Assembly (NCBI RefSeq): GCF_905163445.1 | Contig: NC_053197.1 | Coordinates: 10,044,001-10,108,000 of the forward strand | Direction of reading: 5' to 3' | Length of the DNA stretch: 64,000 nucleotides | Origin: Pararge aegeria | Taxonomy: Eukaryota > Arthropoda > Insecta > Lepidoptera > Nymphalidae | Part shown: piece by piece, positions 32,482 to 45,255 of the stretch | Layout: every line of letters starts with the position of its first letter | Numbering within the stretch: position 1 is the stretch's first letter | Notes under the pieces: model-generated | What the model saw: only the letters and a program-made list of their open reading frames with translations | Databases searched by the model: none | What the model was told of the DNA's origin: nothing | Position numbers and translations under genes: made by a program

Positions 32482-34867
32482 AATTACATTAAATTACTGA
32501 ATATAGATTGAGGAAACTTTACATGTTTTTAAGATATATCTTCTATGCATAACTATATAAAGTTAATTTTAAGTTAATTTTTTTTTAGTTATCAACTTAA
32601 ACTATATTTATCTGTTCAACATTCATATTATAGATGACTTATTTCCTTTAATTTTCTTAGTAATTCTTCCTTAAAAAAATATTGAAATTCTATTGCAATC
32701 CGTTGTTCGTAGCATGTGGTAATCAGCAACAATAGAACTGACAATGACCCAAAAAAAAACTATCAACATCATCATGCATGCATCTGAAACTTTCTAAAAA
32801 AGGCCTATGTCCATCGGTGTACGTTAATCTGTATAAGTTATGAATGTACGAGAAACTTTGTACGGATACTTATATCGATCACATTTCTTCACAATTGTGT
32901 ATGTATGTTTTATGTATATCAATGGCCCATCTATCTAAAACGTGAACAATGATATCATAAGCCGAATGTATTATATAGACACTCATACCGTACTGTTGCA
33001 CGAAGCACTTATATCGATCTCGGGAGGCATTTCCTTGATCGAAATCGATGAGAAACGATAGGCGACCCACATCAAACTGAGCTTCATAATTCGAATGATG
33101 TCGAATATTACATTTATTTTTGAAACTACTGATATGCCGCGGCCTCTGCTTTATGATTACAACGTACACGTATTTGACTGCATGTAACTACGTAATACTG
33201 AATATTAAAAAGGTTCAACTTTGATCGTGTACGTGTCTCGCAAAAAATCTAAAATGGCTCGACCAATAAAAAGCTTTCAGTGTTTCGCTTTAATACTGTA
33301 GAAGTTAAACAAAAAGGTCAATTAGAAAAATCCAAAGTAACAGCTGAAAAGTAGAAAAAAATAGAAAATGGTAATTTTGTTTGGGGATGGCCATTTATCT
33401 TTCCGAAGATGGCGTTGTGGATTTATAATAGTGTATGAATGGTTACAGTAAATCGATTTTAAGTGGTGGGAAGTTTACCGGTCACTTTACATTTTACAGT
33501 TGCAATAGTTATCTTTACAGAATCTAACGAGAGTTGGAACTGATTTAATGAAAATTATTTTAAGTTCTCCAGCATATGCATCGGAATCGCGTGGATTTTT
33601 CTTTCCTATTATGAAGGCAGGCGACTAGTGTCGACGCGTGGGTCCTTAATATTTAGGATAATGAAGTTGATAAAAAGAACATACAAACAACTTCAATAAT
33701 TATAACGCTCAATAGCTCAAAGGTTTAGAGGTCAGCTGTTTAAGGAACTCAATTTGAGAAATCGTGAATCCTAGTACGTACCTACTTTTAGAATTAAAAG
33801 GGAATGGACTTCACTACAGAGCTATGAAATTAGGCAACTAGATAAGTAGGTTCAAGTAATTAACAACAGACAGCCTCAGTGAGTTAAATGCGGTATACCT
33901 ACCATCGTTACTCGGCAATTTTTTACTACACCTGTTACAATTTCAAATTCATTTATCAGTAACATTTTTGATAATATTGTTTATTTATTTATTTAACTAG
34001 CGATTGTCTCATCGGTTGAGACAAAGATGTTAACGACACCATAAACATAAAACTTCAGACCCGTAAAATCTGTACAGGCTAAACAAACAGACATAGAAGT
34101 TAGATTTTATGTATATAATATGTGTAGTATAAAGAGTATAATCTGGAGCGTTCATTTTTTACGAGCACGTTTACGATCGCGGCGGCTTAATTTTATCACG
34201 GCAGTATTTCAAAAGTATAAAATAAGAAGAGCAATTAAAGGGTTCATAACCGAGAAAGTAAATGGCCGCATTCTCTTACAAATATTTATATAGGCGAGCG
34301 AGCAAACAGTAGCGTTAAAAGCAAAGACATGCGTTTAATCCAAGACAAACAGGCTGAAAGAATTACACAAGCGGGACACAAACACCATAAAGGCCTTGCG
34401 TTCCCCGAGGGCAAACAGGAGAGAGGAGCGAAGTGAGGTAATCCCTCCTAGTTCAGACCGTAGTACGGCTTTAAGGCGAAGCACCGCAGTTCAAAATGTA
34501 AATGACTTGCTTAGAAACTCTCAACTGGATTAAGATGTAATCTGCATATGTATGATATCATAAACTGTTACGTACTCGGGAATACTTTCGGGAGGTTGCT
34601 GTTAAATAAAAACATTACGTACACACACGTCTCTGGAGACTGTAATACATTAGTTATTATGATCACATTTTTATATTCAGCAATATGATAACTGAACACA
34701 TTTTTGTGTACTCTCGGGCAATATGGGTAATACTTACCCCCGTAAAGCTAGTTGTAGACATAAGTCAAACACGAAGACGCTTTGCAGAAGAATTACTCAT
34801 ATGATCGTTTTCACAAAACATAGGAAAAACGTAAATCGGATGCCTAATGATTTAGGTTATGCAGAGA
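32482..34867. other. Intergenic DNA, little recognised
   Basis: A short fragment at 32795-32830 (AAAAAAGGCCTATGTCCATC) resembles the 3' end of the non-LTR element at 3905. The rest, including a purine-rich block near 34380-34480, has no recognisable feature. A 96-codon open frame at 32879-33169 (minus) has no coding support. Confidence 0.4.
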
Positions 34868-35068
34868 ATAAAAACGTTTCGCTTATTCTTAGAAGTTACG
34901 AGACTGATACGGCGGTTCTAACGTTTAGGGAACTCGTAAACTAATACTTGAAAGATTAAAAAAAAAAGTTTTTTTTAATAACCTTGAATTACTACGAAAG
35001 ATGAAAAATATGATAATGCAAACCGAAAATACCACACCTTGAAGCAAGAGTCATAATCAAGTTAGGTT
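34868..35068 (+). repeat. Dispersed repeat X, copy 2
   Basis: AAAACGTTTCGCTTATTCTT, GGGAACTCGTAAACTAATAC, TTTTTTTTAATAACCTTGAA and TACCACACCTTGAAGCAAGA follow the order of copy 1 at 16643. Confidence 0.75.
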
Positions 35069-35247
35069 ATGTGAGTTAAGGTACCTAAGATTTACCAAGT
35101 ACTCTTTATGAGGGCAGAAAGTCTAAAGCGCGCACTACAAGCTTTAAGTATGTCTGTATTTATATAATGTTTTGCTAGCTATATGTATTAGTATATTAGT
35201 AATTAATGGTTATTGGGTATTGGGTAACCCCTTAATTTATGTAATTC

Positions 35248-35345
35248 CTCATCATCATAACTCTTCTGCAAAACCACTGACATAATAATAAATACGTCAG
35301 TGTGCTAGGCATATGTCTTCGCTCCCATAGAAGAGAGGAAGTTAA
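35248..35345 (-). mobile_element. SINE or non-LTR tail fragment
   Basis: CCTCATCATCATAACTC, CCACTGACATAATAATAAAT and AGGCATATGTCTTCGCTCCC suggest the reverse of a GAT-tailed retroposon end. Weak. Confidence 0.35.
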
Positions 35346-35818
35346 ATAGAGACTATAGTCTCAAATACACTAAATTATTTGACAAAGCTGAATACCTTAA
35401 AACATTGTAGGATAAATACAAAAAAAAAATACAAGAACTGGTGCGCTGCATACCGCCTTAATGACACAGCCATCTTGCGAAATGTAAAAATGGGCATACA
35501 TCAGACACTTTATGCAACAGTCCTGCCGCTAATTGTGACTCTACCTTGTGTTCAGTTAGCTACCCTTACATGAGGAGTGCGAGTAAAATAAGAATGTGCA
35601 ATTTGCGTCATTGTACCTACGCTCGTATATACATTGTGTATATTCGTATTCGTGTTCTACCCACAGGGAAAATGAGAGGGGTAAATTATAATGTGCTATT
35701 TTGTGCTGTATACCATTTAAACCTTAACTTACCTAGATACATAACTACAGCATGCGGTTTCGAAATTGCTAACCACCTTGTTTTTATATGAAGTAATGTT
35801 TTCTATTATTTTTACAGG

Positions 35819-35995
35819 TAAGCCCTTGACAGCATCACCACCAGGAAGGTTATGATGTAGTTTAAGATGGTAGCGGGCTTTCCTGTTAGGGTACATGGAC
35901 ATACACGGACGAAGCCTCCCACTAGATCAGACAAGTGAGATCAAACCCGAAACGTCCGCTTGTAAGACCAAAACGCTCACCAATACGCCAAGGAG
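35819..35995 (-). mobile_element. SINE family C, copy 3, partial
   Basis: The plus strand has TAAGCCCTTGACAGCATCAC, TTTAAGATGGTAGCGGGCTT, GAAGCCTCCCACTAGATCAG and GATCAAACCCGAAACGTCC, the reverse of the family C body and B box. Confidence 0.75.
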
Positions 35996-37849
35996 GTCGT
36001 CAAAAATACTGTTTATATATTATGAGTGACTTTGTTCCACCGTAATTTCTGAGTTTTATATACAAAAATCTGTATAAAAAATATATATAAAAATCTGTTA
36101 AGACACTGATTTTTATATATTTTTATTTATAGTATAGTTAAAACCCTTCATAATCATGAGTGGCATTAGCTATAACTTTGAGAAAAATAATCAGAATTAC
36201 CGCTGTATAGCGCCATTTTTAAATGTGAAAATTCTCGCAGAGTGCGGCAGTCGTGTTTTTTAATTATATAATTTTGCAAATGAATAATTAAAGAGCGGAG
36301 AGCAACACAGGCTATTATTATTTAAGGCAGTTAAAATTAGAGTTAGTAGTAAGTACCTACTCGTATATCCACATGTAACTTTTAACAGTAGGTAGTTATA
36401 TACAGGGCTTGGTTTGGTTTCTTCTCAGAACAGGGCGCATTGAGAACCTTCATAGCTTTAAGATTAATCATAAAGCCTTAAAATATATTTGTTACATAGT
36501 ATTTACCGGTTACATATTATTCAGTAGGTAAAATAAACAAGCATGATAATTAAAAGTTTGTACACAGGTTAGCTGTGATAATTTACTTACTTATATTGCA
36601 TTACTTAGAGTACCTAAGACCAACTTCGTATTGTGGCTTGCACTCGCATGTCAGGTCTGGCTTACAGGAACGTAATTGGCTATAAATTAACTTCGTACGA
36701 GTTGTTTAGCTCCTGACTTCAGTGCACTTACTTCGGTTAGATAAGGTTGCAGAGATAGTGGAGAAATTTACATCGGTCAACTTGTAGGTTACTATGTTGT
36801 CGATAACTTTTATATGAGTGCGCGAGCTCACCTCTACGGTGTCGCAGCGCACTAAAGTTTAAACTTACCTTTAGTTCAACTTAATTGATTTTGTCACAGT
36901 AATATTTGTCGGCACAGAATTGCGACAATGCTGTGCCGACAAATATTAGTAGTAGTACTTCCCCGAACGATATCTGTCACGAAAACATCTACTATGTACT
37001 TTTTAAATTTAATGTTCTTATTGCATTATTGTAGATGCGCGAGAATATGATTAAGTATCGCTTTGTTTTACACAACACTAGAAAATTCATATTAGTGAAA
37101 TCTGTTACAGATTCATTAATAGATCCTTCGACATAGGAAAGCCACCATCTATTAAGTTTGTTAGTGTACTTTCCCGTTATAAATTTATATAAAGGTATAT
37201 ATATATATTACACATAACATATACAATATTCACTTAGTATAATATAGTTATTATTTGTGCTATAGCCGATAATATGGTCGATATGAGTAAACTTGTTGCA
37301 CTTTATTATAGTTCAGAACGTGGTCTGATAGTGGGTAACGACTGTGTGGACTGTAGGCAGTAGTGGTCAGAACTCACCAGTTTCCATTGCCAAGCACTGG
37401 TTGAATTTCTTTCGATCTTTTCTTTAGAAGTTTTTTATCCAAACATTATTAAAAGCCATTGTGTTGCAGATCATTTAGATCATCGTCCATGTAAAAACTT
37501 TTTATGTTAAAAGTACTCGTAGTACTTGCATTCTCCATAGATGCGTAATGATATAAAGAAATTCTAGTAATTTAAAGAATTCCTTTGTCCTCCTCTTCAT
37601 AAAATTAACATAACTTTAGTTATAAATAACACTTGCATAATTAATATGTCTTAATTTAAGTGCTAGGTAAATTCCGAGTAAGTATAATATAAGTCGTGGA
37701 ATGGTACTAATTAGCTAGATGATTGTTTGCTACAAAAACGAGTCAGTCATCTTGTCGCCTGTAGCAATCTAGTAATTATGTTTGTCGCAGACAAGTAGGT
37801 ACTTGAATCAAATTTATTAAATTTTAAACTTCTGTAAAAAAAAAACTAT
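35996..37849. other. Unique-looking DNA with one palindrome
   Basis: AT-rich. It holds the 17-bp palindrome at 36901 and a TA repeat near 37193-37208. No exon or SINE seen. Confidence 0.4.
36901..36947. repeat. Perfect palindrome, 17-bp arms, 13-nt loop
   Basis: AATATTTGTCGGCACAG (36901-36917) and its exact reverse complement at 36931-36947. The arms are GC-richer than the surroundings. Confidence 0.95.
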
Positions 37850-38115
37850 GCGTTGATAGCCCAGTGGTTATGACTTCAGCCTCCATTTAAGGGGAAATTC
37901 GATCCCCAGTACGTACATCTAAATTTTCAGACTTGTGTGTAAACCTGAATGACTAAAAGTTCTTCATTATATTCGATGATATTCTCAAAAATGTGATTTC
38001 TACCAATCCGTACTTAGCCAAATTAGAAAGGTTTAGAACGTTCTCAACGTACGTACGTGAGAGGAGACAAATCTTTTCCTAGTGGGCCTAAAACAGGTTG
38101 ATAATGATAATGATA
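37850..38115 (+). mobile_element. SINE family G, copy
   Basis: Head GCGTTGATAGCCCAGTGGTT, B box AATTCGATCCCCAGTACGTA, then TTTCTACCAATCCGTACTTA, GAGAGGAGACAAATC and a GATAATGATAATGAT tail. Nearly full length but diverged. Confidence 0.85.
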
Positions 38116-39596
38116 TAATATCTATCGAGCCAATGCGCAGAGGCCTTACTTTTATCAGTTAAAACAGTATTGTATTAATATTTTTGACGCTTTTGTTTGA
38201 GCGTTATATTCCTTATTAAAGCAATTAGCTTATTAAAATAAACTCATCAAACTGCTTGTTGAAATTGAGCTTTTCAATACAAAGCAATTCATTTATAAAT
38301 AAGAGAAAATGACTTTAGCAGGAATGCTATAACTATTTACTGTAGTGTAAGTCGAAGCACTCCTATTTGTAAGTAAACAACTTAAATTTGGCTCTGCCAA
38401 GCAAACAATTATCTCTATTGGCTCTTTTGTAAAACACTTCCTCCAGTCAATCTTACTTCATCAATAAATCTAATTGCTTTTAAGTTCGTACTTAGCCTTA
38501 TTAATGCTGTTAAACCACAACAAAGACTTTTGCGAACGACACCAAAATGAGCCGTCACCGTAAATTTCCGCCTTACGCTTCCTCTGAAGTCTTCTATTGA
38601 TTTACAGCTTTGTTTTAAAGGCGAACTTTTTTACAAAGCAACTTGGTACCAGTTGTTGCCAACTGTCTGCGGCATCTGGCTTCTTCACTCTGAGTTTTTG
38701 GCCATTAGGGAAACTTGTCGTTTTAAAACAAGCGCTTAGAGTGTCATATAAACTTTATAATATCTCTGTTACGTTTAAGATCCTTTAAAAGGTGTATTTT
38801 TATGTTTAGAGAAGATCGTAATTTTAAGTAGCTTCGTAAGATAATGCATCGACCGATTGCTTTCCTCGGATATTATTGACCGAATTTAGCTGTTGGCTAT
38901 CGAAATTGGATAGTTATACGTTCTCCTAAATTTTGATATAGGCACCAATTTTTCCTAAATTCAGGGTAATTTATAAATGTTATCTGCTTAAAAAAAATTA
39001 GCTTTGGTAACCTTATTACTACTTGAGATAGTTTTTATTCCGAAATTGTATTTGAATTCCGCGTTGCTGAAACTAGCATAGTTGTGGTAGTCTATACTTA
39101 TTTAATATTAATCATTTACTAGAGTTCCTAAGTGGAGAACATTTCCTGGTTTTGATATTAAACAGCGGTAGTATACAAAGTTAAGAAAATTGCCATAAAC
39201 CTGGGCTTAATTGAAAGAGATGGACGTATGAATTGTAAGCCTCTACTTACATTCAGACATAATGGCATTGATGAGTCAATAGAAAGTTTCCTTCGCTTTC
39301 CAACATAAATCCTTATTAATCCTCATTTGGTAGTCCTATCTGTAGCAGTAATGAAAGACGATTCGTCCAATGCTGTTATTTGTTATTCACTGCTTTTCAG
39401 CTTTCATTCAAATAATACGGTTCTGCTTTTATGCGGCAGTGGAACATTCAATTTATTTATATTTAACCCATAGTACGATACGCTGACTTTTTTACATTCT
39501 ATACTTTTTACCCTCTTCCTCGTTTAAAGCAAATTTTAATAATGGCTACGACTTTTACCTCTAGAATTTCTGGTTCAGAGGAACCTCAAATATATC
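38116..39596. other. Unique-looking DNA, nothing recognised
   Basis: Mixed composition. An open frame of 63 codons at 38597-38788 has no coding support. Confidence 0.4.
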
Positions 39597-39797
39597 CGTA
39601 ATACGGCGACCCGTTTGCTGAAAAGGGGCTGTTATCCCCGCTCTGGGGATTACCCGGACCAAACTTTGTCCCTCGCTAAACAGCGTGGCAACGCTGCCAG
39701 TCTGATTGGCACTTTTGGTCATTGAGTAACCATAGCTGGGGCTTTTGTAAGAGGCGTAAGCCTATTCTACTTTTTTATTATTATTATTATTATTATT
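39597..39797 (+). mobile_element. Non-LTR retrotransposon 3' end with TTA tail
   Basis: GACCCGTTTGCTGAAAAGGG, TATCCCCGCTCTGGGGATTA, AACAGCGTGGCAACGCTGCC, GGGGCTTTTGTAAGAGGCGT, then a (TTA)n tail at 39776-39797. GC-rich 3' UTR with a triplet tail, 5'-truncated. The family is not certain. Confidence 0.65.
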
Positions 39798-39904
39798 GTT
39801 CATGAAATAAACGAATTAATTAAAAAAAAGGTTTCAAGGTTCAAGGTACTGTTTTATTCAACTATAAGATAATTTATTGATAAAATATCTATTACACGAC
39901 TAGA

Positions 39905-40112
39905 CTTTATAGTTATCATTATTTCGATTACCGGCTTACTACGGGTCTCCTCTGAGAATGACAAGAGATAGACCGTATTCCTCCGCACTAGACAAACGCG
40001 GATGAGTATACTACACACGCCTTTGAAAACATTTAGGAACAGAAGAACTGTCAGGTGTGCAGATTTCCTCCATATGTTTTTCTTCACCGTTAAAGCAAGT
40101 GATATTTAATCA
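39905..40112 (-). mobile_element. SINE family G, partial copy
   Basis: The plus strand has ACGGGTCTCCTCTGAGAATG, TCCGCACTAGACAAACGCGG, ACACACGCCTTTGAAAACAT and TTTCTTCACCGTTAAAGCAA, the reverse of the family G body. The head is missing. Confidence 0.8.
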
Positions 40113-41844
40113 TAGCTTCAACTTAATAGTAAAGATGTGAATAGGGCGAAGCTTTTTGACTTTGTTCAAGTACATCTCGTAAGACACATTGCAAAACTTT
40201 CTCAAAAACTCGAGGATTCATGTATTTCTGTTCTGTGACCGAAATGAACTTTTATTAATAATGCACACGATTGTGTTTAAAGTGAAACTATGCTGTACTT
40301 ATCGGAGTTCATTGTTTCAAAACTGTTCACAAAAATCGTTTTTGTTATCGAAAAAACATAAATTATAACAACACAGTTCTTTTTAATCAACTCATAATAT
40401 TTTTTCATTTGTGCGATCAGAAGATAAGACGCGAGGAGGCTCTATTGTGTACACAAAATTACGTAAAGATATCAAAGAAAGGGTTACTTTTTTGTTAGAT
40501 AAAATCGTTACGCTTCGATCGGTATCCAATTTACTTAGAAGAGGCCACCGTATGATATAGGGTTGTCACCTTGTGTTCGTTGGATATTAATAGTAGTCTA
40601 CGTAGTATAAGCAAACAGTAAAGCAACTTTTACGTCTAATACATCCATCGATTCATCTAATACTTCAAATACCCATCAATATGTTGAGACCTAAAAGAGT
40701 AACAAATACAGTTTTTAAAAAAGATATGTCAAAATGCATTTAGAACTGTTTATAACAAGGAATGTATATTGTTAAATGTCAAAACAAAAAATATTTTCAT
40801 TTTCTTTCGTTTAATCTTAACTTTATTCTTGCTGGACAAATTAAATTTTACCTAAATATTTTGTTATGAACCTCGGAATTCCCTATATGACAACCCTAAA
40901 CTGATACCTAACGCATTGTCGCATGGTCACGCCCGCATTGACGTCCGTTTGTACACGTAATAGACTCTTATTTGAGTACTTTCTAATTAAAATATCTCAG
41001 CCATAAAAAAACGCTATTAGTCCACTTTGATGAAAGTAAATTGGATTGGATGGAACCTTTTGACTTTGTAGAACTGTCAGGTGGTAATGGAAAAGTCAGT
41101 TTACATATTATATTAACAATATCAAAAATAAGATAGCGACAAACAGATAACGTAGGTATTCAACCTACCATAAGTTTTGACAATTTCGGAATTAATCTTG
41201 AACAGACAAGTCGCCCGAACAAAGTCAGTTTAGAATATACATGTTTGTTGACGCTCTTTTGAAAACGATGATAATATATATTATGTATTTGACTATAATT
41301 TACAAAACGTAAAACTGCGAAAGTTTCAGTACTTTACACGTCTTACTCGTCTAGGTATGTATATCCTGGTTTCGAAAGCTGTTCAAACTCTGTCCAAATC
41401 CCAAAAAATTAAATAAACTAATTATTCATATTTCTGAGCTTTCACAGACGAAGCACTTAAAAATATGATAATCTAAAGAAATCTCGAGAATCATGAGAGT
41501 GCAAGCGAGAAAAAATCACGGGGTACTTATTTAAACTCCAAACAATCAAGGGCTTTGAATAGCCTCTTGAGAATGTGAAGCAAAAAGTAGCATTAACATA
41601 GTTACCGAGTCCGACTAGCCACTTCAAGAAACACTGCATAACACAGCAAAAACAATGGAGTAAGTAAACGGTGGACTGCTACTTAGTACTACTTGCCTAC
41701 TTATCTGAGCTACTTTGCCGGCTTTGCCAGTTTATACGGTCTTGCTTTAACACGAATTGTCTTGGTTGCTTGTATTTATATTCAAACTAACTGGCGCAGC
41801 GGTGTAAGCTGTGGCTTTTGAATTCGTTGCCGAATTTTTTTTTC
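40113..41844. other. Unique-looking DNA, nothing recognised
   Basis: No coding or repeat signal that I could confirm, apart from a short tRNA-like CTGGCGCAGCGGTGTAAGC at about 41791 that may be a SINE head remnant. Confidence 0.35.
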
Positions 41845-42382
41845 TTTGGTTATTTAACTAATCTTATATCTTTAAACATATATATAATTTTTATATATAA
41901 TATCTTTATATATAGATATATAATTGGAATCTGGGAATCGGTTCCAACGATTTTCATGAAATTTAGTATACCCCCTGTATACGGTTTCGGGGGCGATCCA
42001 TCGATCTAGCTACGATTCAGTTTTAGAAAATGTTACTTCATTCGTGTTTAATACTTGGAATTACTATATTTACATAATTGGAATCTCGAAATCGCCTCCA
42101 ACGATTTTAATGAAATTTAGTATAGGTTGGTTGTTTCAGGGGCGATAAATCGATCTAGCTAGGATTCATTTGTATTGGAATCTCGAAAAAACTGCAAAAA
42201 ATATACTTTTTGAGAGATTATGATGCGTGCGATGCGTGAACGGTAAACGTTACGCCAAACGACGGAAGTATATAGTAAGTATATTGGAATTGTTGTTTAA
42301 TTAAACAATCCGCGACAACATACGAATATTTTTTTAAGTCGGCTCATTCGCGGACGAAGTCGCACGTGTCCTCTAGTATATT
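41845..42382 (+). mobile_element. Helitron-like nonautonomous element with duplicated core
   Basis: GTTATTTAACTAATCTTATA and a TA-rich run are followed by ATAATTGGAATCTGGGAATC..CAACGATTTTCATGAAATTT..GGGGGCGATCCATCGATCTA. The same core repeats at about 42076-42190. The right end reads TTCGCGGACGAAGTCGCACG then CCTCTAG|T, resembling the CTAG-ending Helitron terminus. No coding capacity. Confidence 0.6.
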
Positions 42383-42984
42383 AGTTTCTAAATAAGTTTA
42401 CACTTACTTTTGACGAAACTTTTGACATTTGATAGACGTCCTGTCATTTGCGATGAGAAGGTAACCTAAATGCAATTGCATTCGTTTGAGTTGAAAGGTT
42501 GTTATAATGAATTAGTCTTACGATATCTTGAAATAAAATTCTGGCAAATGATTTTCTTTACTGTTCAAAATGGATATTTTATCTGGAATGATCTATTTGA
42601 GTTGCTTTAAGATAAGACAATAAATACGAAACGATAAACAAGCAAATTGAAAACTTGGCATGTAAATATGCAGTTGTAACTTATCTTTAGTTGAAGCGAA
42701 ATAACATCTGGCATTTTTATTTCCAATCAGTTTATTCCTCTTCGAATACTCAGCGTCGAGTCAGTATTCAGCAGATACGATGCAATCTAAATTCCGCATC
42801 CTTAGATAAGACTAAATGCAGTTCAACTTGACAAATGGCTGCTATCTGAGGTCATGATTATATCGACGACAAAATTCTACATTCCAGTTGAAATTTAAAA
42901 CAAACTAGTCTCAGTAAGTAATATTATAACAAGCTTAAACATTCTATTATTACCATGTACAACTATGATGCCCTTGTTGATTCT

Positions 42985-43190
42985 GGCAATCATTAGGAGG
43001 GACCGAGTTTGATCTCCGGCATGCATAGCTAACTTTTCGGCGTTATGTGCGTTTTTAATTTTAAGCAATTCCTATATCACTCATTTTAACAGAGGTTAAA
43101 CAGCGATGATATTTGCACTCCTGAGAGTTCTCAAAGGCGTATGAAGTCTTCCAATTCGAACTTTGCCTCTTATACATTTAAAACTAAAAG
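42985..43190 (+). mobile_element. SINE family G, copy
   Basis: GAGTTTGATCTCCGGCATGC, TTTTCGGCGTTATGTGCGTT, CTGAGAGTTCTCAAAGGCGT and ATGAAGTCTTCCAATTCGAA. The tail third is lost. Confidence 0.8.
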
Positions 43191-43589
43191 GAATTTGTTT
43201 ATCTCTAATGATTTGGGCGATGGGAAGACTTTTTCAGTAAATATTATTTTTAATATTCGGCTAAAATGTTGTACTAAACAGAACAGCGTTCTAAGATAAA
43301 GCTCAATGCAGCCAAACTTGATAAATGATTGCGTCTATGACGTCAGACAATAGATACCTACTACTGCGCAGAATCCTAAAAGAATTGCAAGAAAGGTTAT
43401 GCTTATAAAATAAAAAAAAATATAGCACAGTTTTAACCTAATTTAATTCAATACCAAGTTATTATCTACTATTGGTAAGTTATAACTTTTTTTTTTAAAC
43501 AAAACTTTACTTTTTATTACTTGTTGCTTGCGCGCAGTTTCACCTTAGATATTAATGCTCAAAATATATTATACAGACATACATACAAG

Positions 43590-43905
43590 CTTTTCAATTT
43601 TCAATATTCAGCATCCTCATCAGTTTATTTTAAAGCTGTCGGCTTCAGGCGTCCTCTCTACTAAGGCTGATGGTTTTAGAGCCATGATGACCCGCCATGC
43701 TGCTCCAATGATTGCTCTCAGGTTATATTCGGGTCAAAAGACTTTATTTAAACTACCCAACTTCCCGGACCGTTATACTTTCAATTGTTTTGACATAAGT
43801 AGATACAAACTGAACTTACAATTTATATCTGGACCTGGAATCGAACGTAGGACCTCGTGATCTGTATTGAAATATGCTTATCACTGGAACAACTAGGCAG
43901 TTAAA
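43590..43905 (-). mobile_element. tRNA-derived SINE, separate family
   Basis: The plus strand reads ACCCGCCATGCTGCTCCAAT, AATTTATATCTGGACCTGGA, then the reversed B box ATCGAACGTAGGACCTCGTG and TTATCACTGGAACAACTAGG, a reversed tRNA-like head. Coding frames across it are shadows. Confidence 0.65.
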
Positions 43906-44269
43906 CGCTTTCCTTTTTACTCCGTTCAAATAGAGACGCATATCTACTATCAAGCATAATACAAACGACAGTGGAGCATCATCATTTTCACGACGATCAC
44001 GACCACGAGTGCACGTTGTGCTAGAGAAAAGTGTGCATTTACTTTGTGACTGCAGTGTAATTGACTCGAGTTGTAATCAAGATAGATGACAGACTATGAA
44101 GTCTATACCAAATCAAATTGAATTTTCCCCTTCTTTACAAAGTTTGCGGGACGGTTATCGCAAGTCATCTAATATTCGCTCTTGAGCGCTTGCAAAGGTC
44201 GGATGGCGGTTGCTTTAAAACGATCCAGAATAACTATGTCAAAATAGAATTTGGTAGTAGGTAGATTAA

Positions 44270-44690
44270 TGCCCGTTTTTACAAACGAAGGATGAGGCTA
44301 CGCCTAAGTAAGTAACGCTTAATCAAAGAAGATTCCCAGCCATACAGTTATCTTCTACTTATCCATTTTCACTAGACAGCTCATAGATTCTACCTTTTCT
44401 ATGGTTCTTGCCACAAGGTGTAGTAATTTGTGTTTGTATTATCACATTTTTCATTTTTCGTATGGAATTAAGATTATTAAAAAAAAACGTATTAATATTT
44501 TTTTCATCTGTCAAGTGTCAGTTTAAGAGTTCCCTTAACTTCACGATCCGCCTTATCGGTATCGTAACTTTAGACGCCACCTAACGTTCTTAGGCGTTAT
44601 ATTAGAGTTCGTGAAACGTTTTTTCTCTACTAATCATCTAAATAACTAGGCATCTGATTAAGGCGATTCCTAGGTTTAGTGAAAACGGTA
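44270..44690 (+). mobile_element. MITE family T, copy 2, interrupted by repeat X
   Basis: The left end is TGCCCGTTTTTACAAACG at 44270, preceded by TTAA. The right end is CCTAGGTTTAGTGAAAACGGTA at 44690. The middle (44392-44625) is a minus-strand copy of repeat X not found in the other two MITE T copies, so it is a later insertion. Confidence 0.75.
44392..44625 (-). repeat. Dispersed repeat X, copy 3, nested in MITE T
   Basis: The reverse strand gives AACGTTTCACGAACTCTAAT, CTTAAACTGACACTTGACAG, TTTTTTTAATAATCTTAATT and CTACACCTTGTGGCAAGAAC, matching copies 1 and 2. Confidence 0.8.
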
Positions 44691-44925
44691 ATAAGTTCTA
44701 TATAAGGCTTCTATTAAAGATATGGCTCTAAACATTATATCAGAAAAAAATAAGTATTTCGAAAAAATATTAGAAATGAGTAGTAGTTGTAGAGTATGTC
44801 GAAAAACCTTTAGTAGAACTGCATCAAAAATTTTTTCTTATAGGAGTTTTTTAGGATATCTGCCAAACATATTCACGGGTCAAGACATCTAATGAGTGAA
44901 AAATGAACCCTTGTATTTACAAGAC

Positions 44926-45255
44926 ACTGACGCCCTCCCTGGAGCAACGGTGAGCGCTGAGAATTTAAGTAGGAGTTCCAGGGTTCCATTCCCGGCAGGG
45001 GCAAATTTGGAATTTATAATTTCTGAATTTTCTCTGGTCTGGTCTGGTGGGAGGCTTCCGCCGTGTCTAGTTACCGCCCTAACGACAAAGACGTGCCGCT
45101 AAGCGATTTAGTGTTCCGGTGCGATGTCGAATAAAAACCTATCAGGGGTATGACTACCATGCTCCCTAACAGGTTGGCCCGCTACCGTCTTAGACTGCAT
45201 CATCACTCACCACCAAATGCAGACTGCAGCCAAGGGCTAACTTATAGAGGAATAA
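44926..45255 (+). mobile_element. SINE family C, best preserved copy
   Basis: Head GACGCCCTCCCTGGAGCAAC, B box GGGTTCCATTCCCGGCAGG, then TTTGGAATTTATAATTTCTG, TCTCTGGTCTGGTCTGGTGG, GAGGCTTCCGCCGTGTCTAG, AAGACGTGCCGCTAAGCGAT, CCCGCTACCGTCTTAGACTG and AGCCAAGGGCTAACTTATAG, followed by an A tail. Family reference for this window. Confidence 0.92.

Noticed and set aside
32879..33169. 96-codon minus-strand open frame
   Set aside because: No recognisable motif, no initiator or polyadenylation context, isolated.
36860..36895. Donor AAAG|GTAAGTTT on the minus strand
   Set aside because: Stops are close upstream in all frames, so no coding first exon fits.
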